Positions 42,695 through 52,198 of a stretch of DNA of 64,000 nucleotides are shown one piece after another. Each line of letters begins with the position of its first letter. Position 1 is the first letter of the stretch. The translations under genes and the position numbers were made by a program. Under the pieces are notes generated by a model that saw only the letters and a program-made list of their open reading frames with translations, had not been told where the DNA came from and did not search any database. The stretch spans positions 570,115-634,114 of the forward strand of contig SDOX01000007.1 of NCBI GenBank assembly GCA_004565275.1. Direction: 5' to 3'. The stretch is from Nannochloropsis salina CCMP1776 (lineage: Eukaryota; Sar; Eustigmatophyceae; Eustigmatales; Monodopsidaceae).

Positions 42695-43663
42695 ATGTCC
42701 TCATATCCCTTTTTTCCTGGATTTTTTTTCCGTCCTCTTGAAGCTATCGGAGTGTATTGGGGCCTGACCAAATTGCAGCGCCGATACTGGCGGCTGAAAG
42801 GTAAAGCAAAAGCCCGCATTCCCCCCGCGCTCTTCAAGTCGGAATGGGCTCGTGAAATTCACATCGCTACCCAGGCTGCTTTGAGCGCAGGGGTGAATTT
42901 GAAGGCTTGCTCGGAGAAAGATCCCACCAGCAAGTGTGTCTCGCACAAGGGGGAGATCGATCTGGTCACCGAGACGGACAAAGAGAACGAGCGGGAGATC
43001 GTCGCGTTACTGCGCAAACATTTTCCCTCCTACCTCGTCATTGGGGAGGAAGAGGCCTCCGACGCCGGTGCCATCCCTCCCTTGACTCGGGCGCCTACCT
43101 GGATCATCGACCCCATCGACGGCACCACCAACTTCGTGCACGGATGCCCCCTCTCCTGCGTGTCAATAGCCCTGGCCGTGGACAAGGCCGTCGTCGTTGG
43201 CGTCATTCACGACCCGTTCAAAGACGAGCTCTTCTTGGCGGCCCGGGGAAGAGGCAGTTACCTTAACGGAAAGCCGTTGCAGACCGCGGGTGGGACCCAT
43301 GAGTTACACCAGGCCGTCATCATCCAAGAATTCGGGTACGAGCGGAGCGAGGCTGGGATTCGTAAGCTTCTGCGGGTCTCGGAGCGTTTGCTTCGAGGAA
43401 ACGTGCAGGCCTTACGGCAATTCGGGTCAGGAGTCTTGGATTTAGCCTATGTGGCGGCAGGGCGGGTGGACGGCGTGTATTGCGGCGTGGCTGGGGATGG
43501 GTGGAAGCCCTGGGACTATGCGGCGGGCTCGTTGGTGGCGACAGAGGCGGGGGCGACCATGAGCACGCTCCAAGGACAGGAGTTCGACGTGTTCGGGTCC
43601 TCCATGCTCTGTGCAGCCAACGAGTCCATTGCGCGGAAACTCGTGGGGGCGGCGAGGGAGTGA
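42695..43663 (+). CDS. Inositol monophosphatase family protein
   Basis: A single-exon 322-residue protein. The metal-dependent phosphatase core is complete: GEE at the first metal ligand (VIGEEEASD), WIIDPIDGTTNFVHG with the two Asp ligands and catalytic loop, and the second motif GDGWKPWDYAAGSLVATEAGA containing the WDxAAG ligand. Family members hydrolyse inositol 1-phosphate for inositol and phosphoinositide synthesis; some plant and bacterial relatives prefer galactose 1-phosphate or histidinol phosphate, so substrate is not certain. The N-terminal ~45 residues (SYPFFPGFFFRPLEAIG) are extra relative to the ~277-residue human enzyme and hydrophobic, perhaps a membrane or organelle signal. 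The upstream GTG-only extension was not used. Confidence 0.9.
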   Translation: MSSYPFFPGFFFRPLEAIGVYWGLTKLQRRYWRLKGKAKARIPPALFKSEWAREIHIATQAALSAGVNLKACSEKDPTSKCVSHKGEIDLVTETDKENEREIVALLRKHFPSYLVIGEEEASDAGAIPPLTRAPTWIIDPIDGTTNFVHGCPLSCVSIALAVDKAVVVGVIHDPFKDELFLAARGRGSYLNGKPLQTAGGTHELHQAVIIQEFGYERSEAGIRKLLRVSERLLRGNVQALRQFGSGVLDLAYVAAGRVDGVYCGVAGDGWKPWDYAAGSLVATEAGATMSTLQGQEFDVFGSSMLCAANESIARKLVGAARE

Positions 43664-44073
43664 ACAACGGGGTAAAGGGGTGGAGGGAGGGGGAGGGTGG
43701 GGTGGAGGGGAGGAGGTGGAAGGAAGTTTTTAAAGGCGAGAAGATAGGCTGGGGGGAAGGGAAGGAAGCCGAGTCAAAGAAGTAACGGGTGAACTCTCAT
43801 GCTGCGCGCGCCGTTAAAGCCGTCGCTGTTTCTTTACGGGCCTGGCCGTTCGTGTCAACTTTACGTCGTCCATTTCCCCTCCCCACCGCCTGCCTTTCTC
43901 CACACGCCTTCCATACACTGCCAGCCTCCGGGCCCGGCTCTCCCACCACATCCCCATGACGCCCGAGCACTGCCTGGGTCCCCTTTGCTCCCCATCGCCT
44001 CCTTCCCTGTGCAATCCATGCCTTCTTCCTTCCATTCACCCTCCCTTCTTCCCTTCCCTCCCTCCCTCCCTCC
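43664..44073. other. Convergent intergenic region, IMPase / eIF3f
   Basis: About 410 bp between convergent stops. The IMPase side is a G-rich run (GGGAGG-type) and the eIF3f side is a pyrimidine-rich run ending CCCTCCCTCCCTCCC, presumably 3' UTRs. Nothing else. Confidence 0.4.
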
Positions 44074-45018
44074 CTATTTGTGCCGTACCCCGCTCAATTT
44101 CTCCGAGATGGCCAAGTTGGCCTTCGTCAGACTCGCCAGGTACGACACCATCAACAAGTCTTGGAGGTTCCCATTGAATATTGAGTCGAAGAGCTCCGGG
44201 CGCACCCGTGGGACTGCTGAGAGGGTGTCTGCCAGCTCGCACCCTATTGCACTGTCCGCCTCCGCCTTCCCCGCCACCACCCGGTCCACAAAGTCGATCA
44301 CCTCCTCCAGCATCTTCAAGAGGGCCGCCACAGAAGCTTCTAGATCTTCTCGGGCCGCGACTGCCCCCCCCCCCGGCAGCACTTTGGCGAAAGTGTCGCT
44401 CTCTGACCAGGCTTTCTCTCGGCCCTGGCCCCGAACCATGCGGTCTAGACACACGCGCTCCGGTGCTGTGCTCACCACCTGGACCTTTACCTGGTGGAAG
44501 ATGTTCGCTACTGGTGCCCCGCTGATATGTACTGCTGTGCTGACGTAGGCTTTGATCGCGACCCGTCCAGAGGCCACCGCGGCGTCCACCACCAGATGCA
44601 CCAGGCGAGCCCCGGCTGCGTCCGAATTGCCCGCATAGAAACCATGGATAATAATACTGTTCGAGTTCAATGCCCTACCCTCCTCTAATGTTGTGGCGTA
44701 CCATCCTACGATCCGTTCCTTGTCGTTGATGCGGGTGAATTGTGCGTACATGGTCCGGTGATAGTCCTGCCCCAGCGCCACTTCATTCCCGTTCTCCGCA
44801 TGCGGCACGCCAAAGGCATTGTGAATCTGCACCACATTCCCCACCACCGTTCCCAAAAGTGTCCCAATCACACGACCTGGCGCCTGGCCCGGTCCTTGCT
44901 CCGGCCGCCGGTTGTAATGGTCCAGGATCCCAAAGATGACGACCGGGTGGACTTCCACGTGCACGTTTTGCACACTGTCGACAAAAAGGGCGTCCGCCGT
45001 GGAGCCCTGCAGCGCCAT
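44074..45018 (-). CDS. EIF3F: Translation initiation factor eIF3 subunit F
   Basis: A 314-residue protein. It is an MPN-domain protein: VHPVVIFGILDHYNRR and RVIGTLLGTVVGN at the N-terminus, IVGWYATT and IIIHGFY in the core. It lacks the JAMM zinc-binding set (no H-x-H-x7-S-x2-D), as expected for the non-catalytic eIF3f. The C-terminal helices (QDLLMVSYLASLTKAN) match the family and form part of the eIF3 helical bundle. eIF3 recruits the 40S subunit and prevents premature 60S joining. The frame continues 23 codons upstream of this ATG, but the family starts here and a CAG acceptor-like site lies just before it. It is divergent from ThrRS. Confidence 0.93.
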   Translation of the reverse strand: MALQGSTADALFVDSVQNVHVEVHPVVIFGILDHYNRRPEQGPGQAPGRVIGTLLGTVVGNVVQIHNAFGVPHAENGNEVALGQDYHRTMYAQFTRINDKERIVGWYATTLEEGRALNSNSIIIHGFYAGNSDAAGARLVHLVVDAAVASGRVAIKAYVSTAVHISGAPVANIFHQVKVQVVSTAPERVCLDRMVRGQGREKAWSESDTFAKVLPGGGAVAAREDLEASVAALLKMLEEVIDFVDRVVAGKAEADSAIGCELADTLSAVPRVRPELFDSIFNGNLQDLLMVSYLASLTKANLAISEKLSGVRHK

Positions 45019-45893
45019 GATTGACGCTGTCTGTGTAAAAAAGTGAAAGTGTGACAGTAAAGTATAAGCGCATGTTCGGCGGGTCATGTGGCTCTACCGA
45101 TGTTCACGGCCAGGGCATAGGGTTGGGAAGTGATGCATGGCTGCCCCGCCCTATCCTCTCTTTTTCGCTCTGTCGAATCCAATCATGCCAATTAAACGCA
45201 TGGATCAATGATTTGCATTATAATTGTCACCACGCACGTCGTTTCCTATTTGCTTGATGCACAGACACTGAAAACTGTGGGGTACCCCAGCATCGACCGA
45301 GTACGGACGGTCGATGGAGACGCGCCAAGACCCGAAGCCCCTGAAAGAACGGATCGAGCACTTATCCGCCAGAAAGCCAAGACCACAATAAGCGCGCGGT
45401 CACGTTCGTTGGAGTAGAAAGCAGTTGACAGAATAAATGAGGAGCCGTGTGCATAAGATGCACCAGGTCTGTTTTCTCTATTGGAGGAGGATGCATGTCC
45501 ATACTTCTGGCGCGAGACGCAAGCGATCGATTGACTAGAACGATGACTTGGCAATGTCGTGAAGTCTGTACGTAAATTTTTGTCATATAACGCACACGAA
45601 TGGCATACATAGCAGGCGCTACAATCGACACGCGCAACGACCACAGAGATCAGTGGTTGGTACAAAGGGAGACGTTGTTATGGAGCAACGCAGCGGTAGG
45701 TCTTGTCAACAAGTATCTAGCCTCCCTTCAGCCTTGAGAGCGCACCGGGAGGATGAAAGGCCTGTAACAAACACGGGTCGAAGCTGACTTGCACGGTTTT
45801 CCCTCCACAGGCACTGTATTTCGGAAGCATCTACCCTCCGCATCACTCTTCCCCGCTGCTGGCCTGACTTTGTGGGCGCTAACAACCGGTAGC
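45019..45893. other. Divergent promoter region, eIF3f / ThrRS
   Basis: About 0.9 kb. The last ~105 bases (from 45789) are in frame with ThrRS after a CCACAG acceptor-like site and could be coding if a first exon lies upstream. Otherwise nothing supportable. Confidence 0.35.
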
Positions 45894-47964
45894 ATGCTTG
45901 TACTCTCCTCAATCGCGTGCACGGCCTCCGCCCGCGCCACGAGTGGCACTCGACGTGCCGCCCTCAACGCATTTTTACGCCCCACACTATCATCGTATCT
46001 CCCGTCAAGCCTTTCCAGCACCAGCCGGGCCCTGAGTATCAGCCGCTCGGTCTCCCGGACATCGCAACGTTTCCACGGTCCCCCTCCAAGCTTCGCCCCC
46101 CGTTCGCCCTCCCATCTCGGCGCGGCGGCCACAAGCACCGAGGTCAGGCCCACACAGGCCGTTAAACTCCCCAGCAATGACCAGTCCCCGAATCTGCTTC
46201 GCATTCGCCACACGTCTGCCCACGTGATGGCCATGGCCGTGCAGCGCCTCTTCCCCTCTGTGCAAGTGACGATCGGTCCCTGGATCGAGAACGGGTTTTA
46301 CTACGACTTCGACACGGGGGACACAAAATTTACGGAGGAGGATTTGAGCAAAATCAAAAAAGAAATGGAGCGTATCATCAAGAAACGGCTCCCGCTTCGC
46401 CGGGAGGAAGTGACGCGGGAGGAAGCCAGGAAACGGATCGAGGCGATGCAGGAGCCGTACAAGTTGGAGATCTTGGACGGGATCAAGGTGAAGGGGCAGA
46501 AAGGAAAGGCGACAGTGGAATGAGGGGGAAGGCGTCAGTTTGGAGGCAAGGGGACGGATGGGATGACAGGGACCTTTGTCTTTGAAAGGGGTTCCTCACC
46601 TGTCACGGTGGACCCACTGTCTTCCCTCTCCCCCCCCTCCCCCTCCCCTCCCTCGTTCCCTAGACCGAGCCCATCACCATCTACCACATCGGGGACGAAT
46701 GGTGGGATCTCTGCGCCGGGCCTCACGTGGAGTCGACCGGAGACCTTCCCTCCAACGCCATCAAGCTCGAGTCCCTGGCGGGCGCCTACTGGCGGGGCGA
46801 CGAAAAGCGGGCCATGCTCACCCGGATCTACGGCACCGCGTGGGAGAGCAAGGAGCAGCTCAAGGAATACCAGCGGCTGATGGAGGAGGCGAAGAAGCGG
46901 GACCACCGGGTCTTGGGGAGGAAGCTGGATCTGTTCTCCATTCAGGAGGACGCGGGGGGGGGGTTGGTGTTCTGGCACCCCAAGGGGGCGACCGTGCGGA
47001 AGATTGTGGAGGACTTCTGGAAAGACGAGCACGAGCGACGTGAGTACCAGCTTCTCTACACCCCGCACATGGCGAACCTGCAGCTTTGGAAGACGAGCGG
47101 GCACTTTGACTTCTACAAGGAGGGCATGTTCGACCAGATGGAGGTGGAGAACGAGGCCTTTCAGATCCGCCCCATGAACTGCCCCTTCCACTGCTTGATA
47201 TTCAAAGACACGTTGCGGAGTTACCGGGAGCTACCGATACGGTGGGCGGAGCTGGGGACTGTGTACAGGTGCGAAGGGAGGGAGGGCGGGAGGACGGGAG
47301 GAAAGGAGGGCGGGAGGAAGGGAGGGGAGGAAGGTCCGCCCCGGGACACTTCCTCACTTTGAGTGACCTGGAGCATCACCTGGCGCACCGCTTTCTCTTT
47401 CGCTCCCTGATCCCTGCCCCGACTTTGTGTAGGTACGAGCGCTCCGGCACCCTGCACGGTCTGATGCGGGTGCGAGGGTTCACGCAGGATGATGCCCACA
47501 TCTTCTGCCTCCCTTCCCAGCTCCAAGACGAGATCCGCGGCGTGCTGGACCTGGTGGAGTCCATCCTCTCCAAGTTTGGCTTCGTCGACTACGAGGTGAT
47601 GCTCAGCACCCGGCCCGAGAAGAGCGTGGGCAGCGAGGAGATATGGCAGGCGGCGACGGAGGCCCTGGTGGGAGCCTTGGAGCGGAAGGGGTGGGGATAC
47701 GAGGTGGACGAGGGGGGGGGGGCGTTTTATGGGCCGAAGATCGACATCAAGATCCGAGACGCGATAGGTGGGGAGGGTGGGGTGTAACCAGCGGGAGCAA
47801 GGGGAGGGGCGGGCAATCCGGTGTCAGCCGTGTAGTAAGGGCTCCCTCCCTCCTTCCCTCCTTCCCTCCTCACCTCATTTTCTCCTTTTCTCCTTCTTTC
47901 CTTCATTCCTTCCCTCCCTTTCTCCCCTACAGGTCGGCTCTGGCAGTGCTCCACCATCCAGTGT

Positions 47965-47998
<34 letters not shown>

Positions 47999-49059
47999 AC
48001 GTGGCAGACGACGGCTCCAAGGTACGGTCTTCACAATATCGCGTCCGGCCTTGCAGCATCCATGCGCCTGGCTGGGTCTCAGGGCTGGCGTCAGAACCCT
48101 CTCTCTGTTCCTTTCCTTCATCTGAAGGCTCTGTCCGGGAGGACTGCTTTCCCACCCGTTCCTCCCTCCGTCCCTCCTGGACTCTTCACAAGTCATCTCT
48201 CCTTCCTCGCTCGCCTCTCCTTTTCTTGCCTTCCGCTGCGAAAGACGTCACCCGTTCTTTTTCTCCCTCTTTCCCCATTGGCTTCCCTTTGGATTTTAGA
48301 AACGCCCCATCATGGTGCATCGGGCCATTTTCGGGTCGATTGAGCGGTTTTTCGGCATTTTGGTCGAAAACACGGCCGGGGATTTCCCTTTGTGGATGAG
48401 TCCGGTTCAAATGCGACTCTTGCCGGTTACGGACAAGGTAAGAAATAAAAGAATATTTTAATATTTTAACAAAGGGAGAGATACTTATAGAGGAAAGATT
48501 GACAAGGCGGCTCCACTTGAGGGAGGGGCGATGGCTGACTATATCAACCTTTTCTCGGCATCTTTTTCTTTCCCTAGGCCATGGATCACGCCCAAGATAT
48601 CAAGAAACGCCTTTCCAGCGCTGGTTTTCGGGTGGAGGTGGATCCGGGCTCGGAACGGCTTGGGAAACAGATCCGTAACGCGGAACAAGCACGCATTCCG
48701 GTCATGGGCATCATCGGCGCCAAGGTACCGTCTTGTTGGGTGGTCGAGGGGGGGAAGGAGCGATGGCAATGCGATGAATGGTGGTGCATTAGAAGGAATT
48801 TGCTCGTGTACACATATATACACGATACTCATAGAGCTCACCGAATGGTTATTTATCACTGTTGTTTACGCAGGAGGTGGAGAGTGGGGGGGTGACCGTC
48901 CGTACTCGATTAGGGGGACAACTCGGGCTTTATGGAGTGGAGGAATTGGCATCCGGGCTCGTTTCAGCGGTGGAGAGCACCAAAGAACTACACGAGGTTC
49001 TTGAAAAGCGCGATGAGGAAGTGAAGAAGGAGAAGGAACAGGAGAAAGAGGGGGTTTGA
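45894..49059 (+). CDS. Organellar-type threonyl-tRNA synthetase (seven exons)
   Basis: Proposed exons are 45894-46487, 46664-47268, 47433-47767, 47933-48021, 48300-48437, 48578-48724 and 48874-49059, all in phase; 697 residues. It charges tRNA-Thr. The first ~90 residues are Ser/Arg/Ala-rich, a plastid and/or mitochondrial presequence. The editing domain is present ([11 protein letters not shown] and [10 protein letters not shown], giving the HxxxH and CxxxH zinc/editing residues). There is no room for a TGS domain, as in cyanobacterial and organellar ThrRS. Motif 2 spans junction 2 (VYR|YERSG), and motif 3 is in exon 5 ([14 protein letters not shown]). The anticodon-binding domain fills exons 5-7. 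The first donor (GTGAAG) was chosen because it yields the family spacing [16 protein letters not shown]. The frame stays open to 45789. Confidence 0.93.
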
Positions 49060-49720
49060 AGATCGGAGGGAAGAGGCCTATGGCAAAGAACAGCAGTGTA
49101 GATTCAGCCATGGCCGAGGACGAGGCTGAACGAGGGGTGAATTATTAATTCCAGTGGCTCTCAATAATACTTTTAGATTGCCGTGGAACAACGAAAGAAT
49201 CTGATAACCTTTTTGATAAACGTCTTACAACGCTCGCTGTCACATGGTTGACCTCGACGAATTTCGAACATTCATTGAACACGATCATAGCCTTTGGTTT
49301 TTCCCCAACAAAAAAAATACTAGGCAGATTTAACGAAACAGGGAGGTACGTCTCGTGTCACGGGAAAGCACTTTCTCAGGCTTGGGAGTTTTCCCCTCGC
49401 GTGGTAAGGCAGGGGCTGAGAAGATCGGAACGGCCGAGGGCCAGAGCAACGTACGCATCACTTGCAGCTCTCTGCGCCGGGACTCCGAAGTGGGTTTAAA
49501 AAAGAGGACCCGGTCTGCAAAGCCGCGGTGCCTGGGCCACCTGCTTCCGTGCAGATTAAGTCTAACGTTGGAAGTGAACTATAGAACTTACCTTTTCTCG
49601 TGTCCTTCGCGTTCTCTTGCAGTCAGAAGTTAGCTGAGCTGTTTTGACTCCAAGGAGAGTGTGAGCTGTCGCTCCGCGTGAGGGCAGGTCTTTCTCAAGA
49701 GGGAGGCGCCCTTGGAAGCC
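49060..49720. other. Intergenic region, ThrRS / LysM gene
   Basis: About 0.66 kb between tandem genes. Nothing recognised. Confidence 0.4.
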
Positions 49721-51304
49721 ATGGACTATTATGGAGACGATGCGTTCCAGCAAAAGCAAGAGCTGGCGATGCCGCTGCTGGAGGAGCGTTCCAGGATCAA
49801 ATGTGTCAAGTTTCCGCTCGTCTACCACGTGCTTTTACCGCGGGCCATGCTGATTGAAGCCGTTTCCCCGGAACCAGGGCATACAAAACGATTGCATTTT
49901 GGCCCTTTCCCTGCCTTCGCCGACGTACTTGAGGTTTTGCAAGTCCAATCATCGTCCGACGTGCACGCCTCGGGTGGGCAAGAGAGTCACAATTTCTGTG
50001 ACAAGCAGGCCCCCCCCGGCCTGGGCTATTTGCAAAGACACGATCGTCTGACGCATGTCAACGGCCGAATTGTGCACTCCCTCCAGCACGTCCAGGATAT
50101 GCTCGTGGAAATGGAAGAGGATGGTGCATGCGACAGCCGGGAAGCAAGAGATAAGGGTAGCGAGGTGCGGGTCCAGCTGCTTCGCAAGAAGAACCCATAC
50201 GCAGTCTACATGGATGTGGATGACCCCGCCTCCCCCTCGACCTCGTCCTCCTCTTCCTCCTCCGACTCGTGCCACTCTTTTCACGAGGACAGCGGCCAAA
50301 CTAGCTCGTTGCTGGCCTTGGTCTTGTCCGGGGGGGGCTGCATTTCCTTTTCCCCCTCCTCTCCATCGTTCACCTCCTTGGTCACGAGTGGCACCGGCAC
50401 CGGCAGCAACCGCCGTCCTTGCCGAGTATCTTCGCTGGAATCATTACAGCCCTACGAGTCTTGGGGGGACGAGGCCTCCCTCGAGCGCACCCACTACATG
50501 CCCCTGTGGTGCTTCCCCCTTTTCCACTACCTAGTCCAGGCGGGGGACTCCCTGCCTTCCATCGCCCGTGCTTTCGGCGTGAGCGTGGACGTTTTGCGGA
50601 GGGACAACCGGGATAAATTCAGGGTGGGGGAGGCGGCTGGGGTATTGTCCGCCGGTCAGAAACTGAGGGTGCGGAACAGGGACTACGACGCGCGAGCCAC
50701 GGCGGCCATGGTGGCCTCGGGGGGATGGGAAGGAAGGAGGGAGGGAGGGAGGGAAGGAGGGAGGGAAGGAGGGAAAGGGAGGGGTCAAGGCGTGGAAGTG
50801 CCGTCGTCAGAGGGCCGAAATGGCGAGCTGAATGGAGAGCAGAAGAGTGGTGTGTGGGCAGGGGTGGGTGGGCCGGCATCGAGGGAGCCTGGCGGGAGGC
50901 ACGTGGTGCGCAAAGGGGAGACGCTGCAGAGCCTGTGCACGCAGTACGGAGTGGACGCGCTGGAGCTCCGACGCAGGAACCGCAGGCACTTTCCCGTGGG
51001 GGAGAAGGGCGAGGTCTGGGAAGGGATGTGTCTCTCTGTGGGCCTCGCCCTGCCCCGGGAGGCAGGACAGGGAGGCCCCGCGGCCAGGGGCCAGACCGGG
51101 CGGGAGAGGGAGGCAGGTGGGCCCCCTCCGGCCTCGCCCTCGCCCGTGGGGGCGTTGTGGAGACGGACCGTTCTGCCGTCGAAGTCGTCGGCGGGCCGGG
51201 GAGCACGCGGCGGAGGGGGTAGCGAGGACGGGGGGAGGGGGGAGATAGGGGGGCGGGTCTCGGGGGTCCTTTCGCCGGCCGTGGAGGTGGGCCGGGTGGT
51301 GTAG
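49721..51304 (+). CDS. PDZ-like and double LysM domain protein
   Basis: A single-exon 527-residue protein starting MDYYGDDAF. No signal peptide or transmembrane segment is seen, so it is probably cytosolic or peripheral. Residues ~90-140 look like a PDZ fold (LGYLQRHDRLTHVNGRIVHS, then the helix LQHVQDML). After a Ser-rich linker come two LysM motifs: ~268-317 (YLVQAGDSLPSIARAFGVS..GQKLRV) and ~393-443 (HVVRKGETLQSLCTQYGVD), each with the GDS/GET-L-IA start of the fold. A GGREGG repeat (from GGGAGG-type DNA) separates them, and a Gly/Arg-rich tail ends the protein. LysM usually binds N-acetylglucosamine glycans, but intracellular eukaryotic LysM proteins exist. Function unknown. Confidence 0.75.
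   Translation: MDYYGDDAFQQKQELAMPLLEERSRIKCVKFPLVYHVLLPRAMLIEAVSPEPGHTKRLHFGPFPAFADVLEVLQVQSSSDVHASGGQESHNFCDKQAPPGLGYLQRHDRLTHVNGRIVHSLQHVQDMLVEMEEDGACDSREARDKGSEVRVQLLRKKNPYAVYMDVDDPASPSTSSSSSSSDSCHSFHEDSGQTSSLLALVLSGGGCISFSPSSPSFTSLVTSGTGTGSNRRPCRVSSLESLQPYESWGDEASLERTHYMPLWCFPLFHYLVQAGDSLPSIARAFGVSVDVLRRDNRDKFRVGEAAGVLSAGQKLRVRNRDYDARATAAMVASGGWEGRREGGREGGREGGKGRGQGVEVPSSEGRNGELNGEQKSGVWAGVGGPASREPGGRHVVRKGETLQSLCTQYGVDALELRRRNRRHFPVGEKGEVWEGMCLSVGLALPREAGQGGPAARGQTGREREAGGPPPASPSPVGALWRRTVLPSKSSAGRGARGGGGSEDGGRGEIGGRVSGVLSPAVEVGRVV
50729..50785 (+). repeat. GGGA-type simple repeat in the LysM gene
   Basis: An imprecise run of GGAGGGAGGGAGG units within the coding frame, giving the repeated Gly-Arg-Glu-Gly linker between LysM 1 and 2. 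Length is expected to vary between strains. Confidence 0.8.
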
Positions 51305-52198
51305 TGGATCGCTAGGGGCCCGGGTGGGACAAGAAGGGGAGGGAGATAATGGGGGCGAGTGGTGTGTACAGAAGGTGCGCTTTGGGGTGCACGTGTGCGG
51401 AAGGAAGGAAGACGGTGTCGATGGAAGAGGGAGGGGAGGCGATCTACGCAGAAGACGCATTCCAGAGCCGCGTGGTCGAAGTCTGGGTGAGGCAGGGACT
51501 GGAAGAGGGAGAGGCGTGTAGGAGGGAAAGGGGAGGGGAGGTAAGAGGCAATGGTAGGGGGAGGTCGGTGGGATTTACTCGAATTCCGGGTATTGATGGA
51601 TGGTTTCGGAGACCCGCGCGTAGTCATGTAGGGATCTCTTCGGACACAAGCTTTCATGTGACACACATGTACAAATCATTTCATGGATCGACGCCTGGTT
51701 GAAGCGTATTCTGCATTCGCGGTCCTGTCGGCAATATATTTTATGCGGATTTTCAAGCTTCTGTGTGCAGCCACACGTATAGAGGGAGGGAGGGAGGTAA
51801 ATAGAGAGACGCCTAGACAGGGCGGAGGATGGGAATCAGTATTGTATAAAATTTGCGCAAACGATGATATATGGGCCTCTGTGGTCGGTGTTGCTTTTCC
51901 AAAAAGGGCAGTACGTGCCCTCCACACGAGGATGATCCCTCCTGCCTGTCTCCCTCCCCTTCCACCCTTCGGGCTGTTCTGACCAGCCTGGCCGCCCCGA
52001 GCACCTCAACCAAATAGGCCTCGTCTCCTTCATCAGTTTCTTCCCTCCCTCATTTCATGAAACACCGTCGCATAGAATTCTGGTCCTCAATTCTCCCCTA
52101 CCCATATCGCTTCCCCCCCCCGCCCCCTCCTCTTCCCCAGGCCTGACCCTGTCGGTCTTCTCCAACGCTTCCCGCCCCTCTTTCCCCCCCTCTACGTC
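51305..52198. other. Convergent intergenic region, LysM gene / ATP sulfurylase
   Basis: About 0.9 kb between convergent stops. The first part continues the purine-rich composition of the LysM 3' end; the ATP-sulfurylase side is pyrimidine-rich. Nothing else supportable. Confidence 0.4.

Noticed and set aside
46488-46663. Read-through of ThrRS exon 1 ([12 protein letters not shown], stop)
   Set aside because: Splicing at GTGAAG gives the conserved [16 protein letters not shown] spacing, so this is intron.
47830-47932. Long pyrimidine-rich CCCT/CTTC repeats (also 55427-55490, 59625-59672)
   Set aside because: These are polypyrimidine tracts in introns just before or near splice acceptors, not satellite arrays or CRISPR.
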